NCBI GenBank assembly: GCA_033763435.1
Contig: JANRKN010000077.1
Coordinates: forward strand, 1-7,381
Reading direction: 5' to 3'
DNA: 7,381 bases
Source: JANRKN01 sp033763435
Lineage (GTDB): Bacteria > Planctomycetota > Phycisphaerae > Phycisphaerales > UBA1924
A model generated the notes under the pieces. It did no database searches. It was given only the letters and a program-made list of their open reading frames with translations, and was not told where the DNA came from. Positions 1 to 5,248 of this stretch are shown here, piece by piece. Numbering within the stretch: the stretch's first letter is position 1; the number at the start of each line of letters is the position of its first letter. A program made the translations under genes and the position numbers.

Positions 1-619
1 GCAGCACGAGCGCGCGGGCGCGAAGAACCTTGGCCAGCGCTGCCGCGGCGTCGTCGGCGTTCACGTTCAGAGGCTTGCCGTGCGCGTCGAGCGCCACGCT
101 CGAAACGACCGGAAAGAAGCCTGCGCCCAGCAGCGTGCGGACAAGCGCCGGATCGCCCGAGGTGACGTCGCCCACGTGGCCGGGGTCGAACGCGAATCGC
201 GTCGCCTTCGCGGCGCGGACGATGTGACCATCGCCCAGCGAGAGCCCGACCGCGCGCGCACCCGCGCGGAGCATGGTGCCCACGAGCTCGGTGTTCACGA
301 CGCCCGCGAGCGTCGCGACCAGCTCGGTGATCTGTTCGTCGGTCGTGACGCGGATGCCCTCGCGCTTCTCGCTGACGATGCCCAGGCGCGCGAGGCGCGC
401 GTCGACGACCTTGCCCCCGCCGTGGACGAGCACGACGCCGCCCGTCGCGGGCGAGGCGCGCAGCGTGGATTCGTGGAGCGAGACGAGCGCGCGCCAGAGC
501 GTGGGCTGCTGGGCGTGCGACTCGAGGGTGGTGCCGCCGATCTTGATGACCAGCGGGCCGGCGGGGGCGGGGGCTGTGGCCGCGGCGGGCGTGGTTGTCG
601 GAGCGTGGGAGCTCATCAT
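1..619 (-). CDS. argB: Acetylglutamate kinase ArgB, N-terminal 206 residues (truncated by window edge)
   Basis: Phosphorylates the gamma-carboxylate of N-acetyl-L-glutamate with ATP, step 2 of arginine biosynthesis in the cytoplasm. Translating the minus strand from the ATG at 619 gives an uninterrupted frame to base 2. Visible amino-acid kinase motifs are KIGG (residues 26-29), the nucleotide/phosphate-binding VHGGGK (65-70), the substrate-loop segment GIRVTT (88-93), GLSLGDG (125-131), and FPVVSSV followed by LNVNADDAAAALA (169-197), which is highly characteristic of ArgB. About 80-100 C-terminal residues lie outside the window. A second ATG directly follows at 616; neither start has a strong Shine-Dalgarno. 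The Ala/Pro/Thr-rich N-terminus (residues 5-20) is an extension before the first beta strand. The start is 14 bases after the argC stop, so translational coupling to argC is likely. Identity is near certain; only the exact start is open. Confidence 0.95.
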   Translation of the reverse strand, partial: MMSSHAPTTTPAAATAPAPAGPLVIKIGGTTLESHAQQPTLWRALVSLHESTLRASPATGGVVLVHGGGKVVDARLARLGIVSEKREGIRVTTDEQITELVATLAGVVNTELVGTMLRAGARAVGLSLGDGHIVRAAKATRFAFDPGHVGDVTSGDPALVRTLLGAGFFPVVSSVALDAHGKPLNVNADDAAAALAKVLRARALVL

Positions 620-633
620 TCTGCTCGTAAGTC

Positions 634-1686
634 TCAGCGAGTTGTGCGCGGCGCGGGCAACAGCGCCGTGGTTTCGTCAAAGCCCAGCACCGCGTTCATC
701 GCCTGCAGCGCCTGGCCCGCGGCTCCCTTCACGAGGTTGTCCAGCGCGGCGCCCACGATCACGTGCCGACGCTGCGCGTCGTAGGCAAACGCCAGGTCCA
801 GGAAGTTCGTGTTCCGGATGTCGTGCGTGCTGGGCCATTGCCCGGGCTTGCAGAGGCGCACGAAGGGCTCGCGGGCGTAGGCGTTCGCGTACGCGGCCGC
901 GATCTGCTCAGCGCTCACGCCCTCGCGCAGGTCCGCGTGGATCGTCGCGGCGATGCCGCGCTCGAGCGGCGCGAGGTGGGGCGTGAAGATCGTCCCGCCG
1001 GAGCCGGAGCCGCAGTAGGCGTCGATCTCGGGCTGGTGCCGATGGTTAAGGATGCCGTAGGCCTGCACGCCGATCTCGCAGAAGAGCGAGCGCACCTGGG
1101 GGCTGCGCCCGGCGCCCGAGACGCCCGAGATCGCGTCGATGATCGGACGCGTGCCGGGGGCGATCAGACCCGCGGTGAACAGGGGCCTCAGAGCGAGGAT
1201 CGAACACGTGGTGTAGCACCCGGGGACCGCGACGAGCTTGGCGCCCTTGAGCTCGCGGCGGAAGATCTCGGGCATGCCATAGACCGCGCTCGCCAGGTGC
1301 GCGGGGCGGTGATGCTCAAAGCCGTAGTACTTGGGGTAGAGCGCGGCGTCCTTGAGGCGGAAGGCGGCGGAGAGATCCAGGACGGTGAGGCCCGCGTCGA
1401 CAAGCGCGGGGGCGAGGTCGAGGCTGGCCTCGTGGGGCGTGCAGAGGAAAACGACTTGGGCGCCGCTGGCGATGATCGCCTCGGGCGTGCCGGCGGAGAC
1501 GGGGAGATCGACCAGGCCCCGGAAGCGCGGGAAGACGTCGTCGAACCGCTCGGGCTTGGCATCGCGCTTGGCGGAGGCAAAGAGGCCCGCGATGGTGACG
1601 TGGGGATGCTGGAGCAGGCGCTCGACGAGCTCAGCGCCCGAGTAGCCGGCGGCGCCAACGATCGCGATGGGAATAGTCTGGGGCAT
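634..1686 (-). CDS. argC: N-acetyl-gamma-glutamyl-phosphate reductase ArgC
   Basis: Reduces N-acetylglutamyl-5-phosphate with NADPH to the semialdehyde, step 3 of arginine biosynthesis, using the product of the adjacent argB. The 350 residues match the usual length of the family. The Rossmann dinucleotide motif GAAGYSGAE is at residues 11-19. The catalytic cysteine is C157 in VPGCYTTCS, and the probable catalytic histidine is H217 in NHRHQPEI. SGVSGAGRSP (187-196) and the C-terminal VGAALDNLVKGAAGQALQ (311-328) are also typical. The ATG at 1686 directly precedes the first beta strand (IPIAIVGAAG), so the start is well supported by the protein even though no good ribosome binding site is visible. 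It lies 120 bases downstream of the DUF3467 gene on the same strand and is followed by argB after 14 bases. The frame shows no truncation and no missing catalytic residue. Confidence 0.97.
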   Translation of the reverse strand: MPQTIPIAIVGAAGYSGAELVERLLQHPHVTIAGLFASAKRDAKPERFDDVFPRFRGLVDLPVSAGTPEAIIASGAQVVFLCTPHEASLDLAPALVDAGLTVLDLSAAFRLKDAALYPKYYGFEHHRPAHLASAVYGMPEIFRRELKGAKLVAVPGCYTTCSILALRPLFTAGLIAPGTRPIIDAISGVSGAGRSPQVRSLFCEIGVQAYGILNHRHQPEIDAYCGSGSGGTIFTPHLAPLERGIAATIHADLREGVSAEQIAAAYANAYAREPFVRLCKPGQWPSTHDIRNTNFLDLAFAYDAQRRHVIVGAALDNLVKGAAGQALQAMNAVLGFDETTALLPAPRTTR

Positions 1687-1725
1687 GGGATCGACTCAAG
1701 AAAAGCGCGCTGTGGAAAGCAAACA

Positions 1726-1747
1726 GCCCGCCGACCGGCGCTCGGGC
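1726..1747 (-). terminator. Weak hairpin between the DUF3467 gene and argC, possible terminator or attenuator
   Basis: Read on the minus strand, GCCCG (1747-1743) can pair with CGGGC (1730-1726) across a 12-base loop. It is followed by TGTTTGCTTT (1725-1716), the most T-rich stretch of this 120-base gap. The stem is only 5 bp and the T tract is interrupted, so this is a tentative partial terminator of the DUF3467 transcript. The rest of the gap (1687-1806) shows no convincing promoter hexamers for argC. Confidence 0.25.
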
Positions 1748-1806
1748 TCGCGGGTGAACGCGTGCCTGGTCGCCGGGTGCGGGCCGGGGTGAGGACGGGG
1801 AGCGGA

Positions 1807-2130
1807 TTACTGGGTGAGGCGGGGGCCGCCGCCCTGCTGCGCGGGGCCGAGGGAGATCTCGCCGTTGCGCTGCTCGTACTGCTGGATGACGTTGACGAGG
1901 TTGATCGCGAGGCGCTTGGCGCCGGCCCAGTTCATGATGATGCGCGAACCGACGTTGAAGACCAGGAAGGGCTGGTTGTCGGGGCCCTGCATCGGCATGT
2001 TGATGCCGAAGTCCAGCACGACCTCGTCCTGCATCGTCGTGGTGCGGATGGTGTTGGAATAGATCGCCTGCATCTTCGACTCGTCGATGCGGAGCGCGAT
2101 CTGGCGGTTTTCCTGCGCGTTGTCGGCCAT
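1807..2130 (-). CDS. DUF3467 family protein (uncharacterised)
   Basis: A small soluble protein of 107 residues with no signal peptide or membrane segment. The core LRIDESKMQAIYSNTIRTT (residues 13-31), then EVVLDFG (36-42), FLVFNVGSRIIMNW (55-68) and AKRLAINLVNVIQQYEQRNGE (71-91), is the recognisable pattern of DUF3467: a beta-rich sheet region followed by a C-terminal amphipathic helix ending in YE-R-GEI. The tail from residue 94 is Gly/Pro/Gln-rich and probably disordered. Function is unknown; family members are frequent in planctomycetes and I do not assign a role. The start is supported by an AGAGG Shine-Dalgarno 6 bases upstream. It reads toward argC with a 120-base gap, so it could be the first gene of the same transcript or its own unit. 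Its upstream region is shared with the divergent CHAD-Ppx gene. Confidence 0.85.
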   Translation of the reverse strand: MADNAQENRQIALRIDESKMQAIYSNTIRTTTMQDEVVLDFGINMPMQGPDNQPFLVFNVGSRIIMNWAGAKRLAINLVNVIQQYEQRNGEISLGPAQQGGGPRLTQ

Positions 2131-2135
2131 GGTGG

Positions 2136-2142
2136 ACCTCTC
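2136..2142 (-). promoter_or_regulatory. Ribosome binding site of the DUF3467 gene
   Basis: The minus strand reads GAGAGGT at 2142-2136. Its AGAGG core (2141-2137) is 6 bases before the ATG at 2130, good Shine-Dalgarno spacing. It is one of the few clear ribosome binding sites in the window and fixes this start. Confidence 0.7.
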
Positions 2143-2285
2143 GGGTGTTCGTCGCCTCCGGCCCGTGCGCGGGTGTCAACCCGGAAGATCGCGCAGGCCA
2201 GCCCCCGACCGCGACGCTCACTGGGCAAGGCGCCCGAGAACGCCGGACCGGGGAACGAGAGTCTAAGCACCCCTCGGCGTTGGTC

Positions 2286-2305
2286 CAGTCCCCGCGGCGG
2301 GGCTG
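2286..2305. promoter_or_regulatory. GC-rich hairpin/inverted repeat in the divergent region
   Basis: CAG then CCCCG at 2286-2294 pairs with CGGGG then CTG at 2298-2305, giving an 8-bp stem with one bulged T (2289) and a 3-base CGG loop. Neither side carries a T tract, so it is not a classical Rho-independent terminator. It lies about 95 bases before the probable CHAD-Ppx start and could be an operator, a structured element, or chance in GC-rich DNA. Confidence 0.3.
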
Positions 2306-2376
2306 TACGGTCCGGGTTTGGAATCGCGCGTCCTGCGGAGGGCGCCCGGCGAGGCCGGCCGACGCGAGGTTGGTCC

Positions 2377-2405
2377 TTGGGGGCGGCCCGGCAATTCCTT
2401 ACAAT
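2377..2405 (+). promoter_or_regulatory. Probable sigma-70-type promoter giving a leaderless CHAD-Ppx transcript
   Basis: TACAAT at 2400-2405 matches the -10 consensus at 5 of 6 positions. TTGGGG at 2377-2382 provides a partial -35 (TTG) with an exact 17-base spacer. Exactly 7 bases separate the -10 from the ATG at 2413, so transcription would begin at or next to that ATG. The hexamer overlaps the alternative in-frame ATG at 2404, which would then lie outside the mRNA. No Shine-Dalgarno precedes either ATG, which fits a leaderless message. The inference rests on hexamer match and spacing only. Confidence 0.5.
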
Positions 2406-2412
2406 GGACGGC

Positions 2413-4926
2413 ATGACGGGTGCGTCGGAGTCATCCCCCTCGTCCGGGCGCGAGTCGCTGACATCGGCGCTGACGATGGCCCCGTCGGCGCGGGATGCCG
2501 CGCTCGCGCTGATCGATGCGTTCGAGCGCGCTTGGGCGCAGATGGAATCTGCCCCAGACGCTTCAGCCCGAGATGCGTCGACGCGGGAAGCCTCCGCCGA
2601 GCACGGGCCGCCGTCGACCAAGCGCGGCGCGATCCATCGGCTGCGCATCGCCGCCCGCCGCGCGGAGACGCTCGCCCGGCTCGTGCGCGAGGCGGTTCCC
2701 GCGAGGACGCTCCGCCGGGCCTCGCGTCTGTTCCGAGGCGTGCTTCGCGCGACCGGTGAATTGCGCGACACCGACGCGCACCTTGCGTGGCTCGGCGAGT
2801 TGCACGAACGGTCCGACGCCGGGGGCGTGCGGCAGGCCATCACCGCGCTCCGTCGGCGTCGGCGCGAGCTGGCCCGGCGTGCTCGGCGCGAGCTCGACGC
2901 CCTCGCGCGCAGGCGCCTGAGGATCGCACGGCTGCGCGAAGCCATCGAAGCGCTCGAGCCCGGCGACCTCGCCGCGGCCTTCGGCGCCGGCGCCTATGTC
3001 GTCCACGCCCGCGTGCGCGAGGGCCTCACGCACGCGACCACCGGCGCGCAGCTCCATCGACTCCGCGTCTGGCTCAAGCGAATGCGTGCGGCGCATCGTC
3101 TCGCGGCGATGCCCGAGCTCGACCCACGGCTCATCGACCTCACCCGAACGCTCGGCGGGCTCAACGACCTCCGCACCCTCTGCAGGCGGCTCGACGAAGA
3201 AGGCTCCGCTTCCGCTTCGGACCTTTCGCACCGGTTGCGGGCTATTTTGTCGCGCCGGCAGGAGGCGTTGCTGGCGGACCTGAGCGAGGCCCGACGCGCG
3301 GATCTCGTGTCGCGCGTGCCGAGCATCGCTGTGCGTGAGGCGCACGCGCACCTCGGCGCGCCGCGGACGCTCGCGGTGATCGACATCGGGTCCAACGCGG
3401 TGCGGCTTCTGGCGGTGAGGCTCGGCGAGCCGGGCGGCCGAAAGACGCTCGCAGACGATCGCACGACCACGCGCCTTGGGCGTGATGTCGCGGCGACGGG
3501 CTCACTCTCGCGCGAGGCGCGCGACCAGACACTCGAGGCCGTGGGCGTGTTCGTCGAGCGCGCCCGCGAGCTCGGCGCCGACCGCATCAGCGTGCTCGCG
3601 ACGGCGGCGGTGCGCGATGCGGGCGACGGCGAGGTCTTCGCCGCGGAGGTTGAGCGAGCGACGGGCCTCCCGGTGCGGATCGTCTCGGGGCTTGAAGAGG
3701 CGCACCTCGCGCTCGCGGGCGTCGCGCCGGCGGGCGAAGTGCGCGGCCCAGACGACGTGCTCTCGCGCGGGCCCGCGCTGGTCTGCGATCTCGGCGGCGG
3801 AAGCCTTGAACTGGTCCTCACCGTGCCCGGACGCGGCGGGCCCGTGGTCGTCGCGCTCGAGTCGCTGCCGCTGGGCGCCGTGAGGCTGGCGGATACGTTC
3901 GGCGGGCCCGATGAGGCCGCGGGCCCGAGGTTGCGCGAGCTGCGTCGGTATGTTCGTCGCGAGATCGACCGCGTCGCTCGCGAATGGCCCGTGAGGCCGC
4001 GCGCGGTGATTGCGACGGGCGGCACGGCGACGACGATCGCCGCGATGGCCCGCGAGGCGCTGCCGGGCGCGGCGCCGCTGGAGGTTCCTGCGGCGCTGGT
4101 GAAGGACCTTCTCGACGCCTGCGCAGCCGCGACGCGCGACGAGCGTTCGCTGATGCCGGGCTTGCCGCCCGACCGCGCGGACATCATCGTTCCCGGGCTG
4201 TGCGTGATGCACCGCGTGCTGAAGTCGGCGCTGCGCGGACGGGCCCGGGGCGGTGTGCTCCACGTTCGGCCCGGGGGCATCCGCGAGGGCGAACTGCGCC
4301 GGTTGCTTGCGGGCGATGTCCAGCATGGTGCATCAGACGATCTCGTCGCCCGTGCGCGCGAGCTTGCTTGGCGCGCGCGGACGGACTCAGCGCAGGCCTC
4401 ACGCGCCTCGGCCCTGGCGCGCTCGATGTGGGACGCGCTCGGGCTGGATCCGGCGGACGCGGCGCTGCTCGAATCGGCGGCGAGCCTGGCGGAGGTGGGC
4501 ACTGTGCTCGCCCGCTCGCGTGCGTTCCACAAGCGCTCGCGCGACCTGATCCGTGTCGCGGACCTCGGGCCCATCACGCCGCGCGACCGCGAGGTGCTCG
4601 CGCTGAGCGTGCGGTATCACCGCCGGAGCGAGCCTTCGCCCGCGCACCGCGACTTTGGCGCGCTCACGCTCGAGGATCGTCGGCGTGTGGAAGCGCTCGC
4701 GTCGGTGTTGCGCGTCGCGTGCGCGGTGGGTCGAACGGCGCGGGCCGAGGTGCGCGTGGGCGCGGTGCGGGCGGGCGCCGAGGGGCTCACGATCGAGCTC
4801 GCGCGCGTTGAGCCTGAGGGCGCGGGGGACGGCGAAGTGTCCCCCGAGCTTGCGCCGATCGCGCGGGCGCGCGCGTCGATGCTCGAGACCGTGCTGGGCA
4901 AGCCGGTGCGGTTCCGCGATGCCTGA
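2413..4926 (+). CDS. CHAD domain-Ppx/GppA exopolyphosphatase fusion protein
   Basis: An 837-residue cytoplasmic protein. Residues about 25-300 are a CHAD domain, a basic all-helical polyphosphate-binding fold. Its two halves show HRLRIAARRAETL (75-87) with GELRDTDAHL (115-124), and LHRLRVWLKRMRAA (214-227) with LGGLNDLRTL (247-256). A Ppx/GppA phosphatase module follows: DIGSNAVR (324-331), VLATAAVRDA (394-403), SGLEEAHL (425-432), DLGGGSLEL (459-467), ATGGTAT (534-540), ADIIVPG (589-595) and GGIREGEL (621-628). By recalled alignment to E. coli Ppx, E429 matches catalytic E121 and D459 matches D143. Residues about 640-837 resemble the HD-like C-terminal Ppx domain with altered HD residues. 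Likely activity is release of phosphate from polyphosphate, or pppGpp hydrolysis. A DAS-R repeat linker (49-62) interrupts the first CHAD helices. An upstream ATG at 2404 is possible; 2413 is preferred because of the promoter spacing. The same frame stays open upstream to 763, but that part is antisense to argC. Confidence 0.9.
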   Translation: MTGASESSPSSGRESLTSALTMAPSARDAALALIDAFERAWAQMESAPDASARDASTREASAEHGPPSTKRGAIHRLRIAARRAETLARLVREAVPARTLRRASRLFRGVLRATGELRDTDAHLAWLGELHERSDAGGVRQAITALRRRRRELARRARRELDALARRRLRIARLREAIEALEPGDLAAAFGAGAYVVHARVREGLTHATTGAQLHRLRVWLKRMRAAHRLAAMPELDPRLIDLTRTLGGLNDLRTLCRRLDEEGSASASDLSHRLRAILSRRQEALLADLSEARRADLVSRVPSIAVREAHAHLGAPRTLAVIDIGSNAVRLLAVRLGEPGGRKTLADDRTTTRLGRDVAATGSLSREARDQTLEAVGVFVERARELGADRISVLATAAVRDAGDGEVFAAEVERATGLPVRIVSGLEEAHLALAGVAPAGEVRGPDDVLSRGPALVCDLGGGSLELVLTVPGRGGPVVVALESLPLGAVRLADTFGGPDEAAGPRLRELRRYVRREIDRVAREWPVRPRAVIATGGTATTIAAMAREALPGAAPLEVPAALVKDLLDACAAATRDERSLMPGLPPDRADIIVPGLCVMHRVLKSALRGRARGGVLHVRPGGIREGELRRLLAGDVQHGASDDLVARARELAWRARTDSAQASRASALARSMWDALGLDPADAALLESAASLAEVGTVLARSRAFHKRSRDLIRVADLGPITPRDREVLALSVRYHRRSEPSPAHRDFGALTLEDRRRVEALASVLRVACAVGRTARAEVRVGAVRAGAEGLTIELARVEPEGAGDGEVSPELAPIARARASMLETVLGKPVRFRDA

Positions 4927-4958
4927 GGCCTCGGGGCGTCTTAGCCTTGCAGCGTGAT

Positions 4959-4970
4959 AGACGACCGTCT
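4959..4970. promoter_or_regulatory. Perfect short palindrome upstream of the XapX-MFS unit, possible operator
   Basis: AGACG-AC-CGTCT is a perfect inverted repeat in the 76-base gap between the CHAD-Ppx stop and the XapX start, about 33 bases before the start codon. The placement suits a repressor operator for the transporter unit. The arms are only 5 bases and I see no good -10/-35 pair near it, so this is suggestive only. Confidence 0.3.
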
Positions 4971-4991
4971 GCGGGCATTCCGCGGCGAAGT

Positions 4992-4996
4992 GGAGG
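4992..4996 (+). promoter_or_regulatory. Shine-Dalgarno GGAGG that decides the XapX start
   Basis: GGAGG ends 6 bases before the GTG at 5003, ideal spacing. An in-frame TTG at 4997 would directly abut the GGAGG with no spacer and is therefore an unlikely start. This is the strongest ribosome binding site in the window. Confidence 0.75.
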
Positions 4997-5002
4997 TTGC
5001 GC

Positions 5003-5248
5003 GTGAAGCTGTTGATTGGCGCGGTGCTGGCGTTTCTGATCGGGGCGGGATGCCGGTTCTTTGATATTCCCGCGCCCGCGCCGCCCGCGCTGCAGGGCGC
5101 GCTGCTCGTGGTCGCGATGACGTTCGGGTACATCCTGACCGACAAGCTGATGGCCAAGCCCGCGTCCCCGGCGCCGCCGGTGGCCGCCGCGCAGGCGTCC
5201 CTCGCGCAGCCCCGCGAGCAGCCCAAGCCTCAGCAGGACCGCGCGTGA
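5003..5248 (+). CDS. XapX/DUF1427 family small membrane protein
   Basis: An 81-residue protein starting at GTG. Residues 2-18 (KLLIGAVLAFLIGAGCR) form one hydrophobic helix. The segment PAPAPPALQGALL (23-35), leading into a second hydrophobic helix (about 30-48) that ends FGYILTDKL, is the family signature: in XapX/DUF1427 proteins an A/V-G-rich helix is followed by a conserved PAPP and a second helix. Residues 52-81 are a Pro/Ala/Gln-rich tail absent from the minimal family (about 50-55 residues), probably cytoplasmic and disordered. The function of the family is unknown; the name comes from the E. coli xanthosine locus, and I infer no nucleoside role here. The stop overlaps the start of the MFS gene by 4 bases (GTGA), indicating co-translation. 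Family assignment rests on pattern memory; the alternative is an unrelated two-helix protein. Confidence 0.75.
   Translation: MKLLIGAVLAFLIGAGCRFFDIPAPAPPALQGALLVVAMTFGYILTDKLMAKPASPAPPVAAAQASLAQPREQPKPQQDRA
5235..5238 (+). promoter_or_regulatory. Ribosome binding site of the MFS gene inside the XapX coding region
   Basis: AGGA ends 6 bases before the GTG at 5245, supporting initiation at that GTG and hence the 4-base overlap with the XapX stop. There is no ATG in frame nearby that would be preferred. Confidence 0.5.

Larger units (their letters stand above)
2131..2412. other. Divergent intergenic region between the DUF3467 gene and the CHAD-Ppx gene
   Basis: This 282-base region holds no credible gene. 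It must contain the promoter of the leftward DUF3467 gene and that of the rightward CHAD-Ppx gene. For the leftward gene, the only TANNNT-like hexamer I see is TAGACT on the minus strand (2265-2260) with no good -35, so that promoter is unresolved. The rightward promoter and a hairpin at 2286-2305 are listed separately. The remainder is featureless GC-rich sequence. Confidence 0.6.

Noticed and set aside
80..784. Plus-strand open frame of 234 codons over argB
   Set aside because: Arg/Ala/Gly-rich shadow; the minus strand encodes clear acetylglutamate kinase motifs.
2339..2366. GGC/GCC-rich repeats upstream of the CHAD-Ppx promoter as a possible repeat element
   Set aside because: Only short GGCGCCCGGC/GGCCGGCC palindromic bits, ordinary for such GC-rich DNA, with no regular unit or flanking duplication.
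763..2403. In-frame open extension of the CHAD-Ppx frame some 550 codons upstream
   Set aside because: This stretch is antisense to argC and the DUF3467 gene, has no recognisable domain, and stays open only because stop codons are rare in GC-rich DNA. The promoter and CHAD start point to 2413 (or 2404).
2994..4577. Long minus-strand open frame (527 codons) opposite the CHAD-Ppx gene
   Set aside because: Ser/Arg/Ala/Pro-rich composition typical of an antisense shadow; the opposite strand encodes conserved Ppx motifs.
4997..4999. TTG as start codon of the XapX protein
   Set aside because: It directly abuts the GGAGG Shine-Dalgarno with no spacer; the GTG at 5003 has ideal 6-base spacing.
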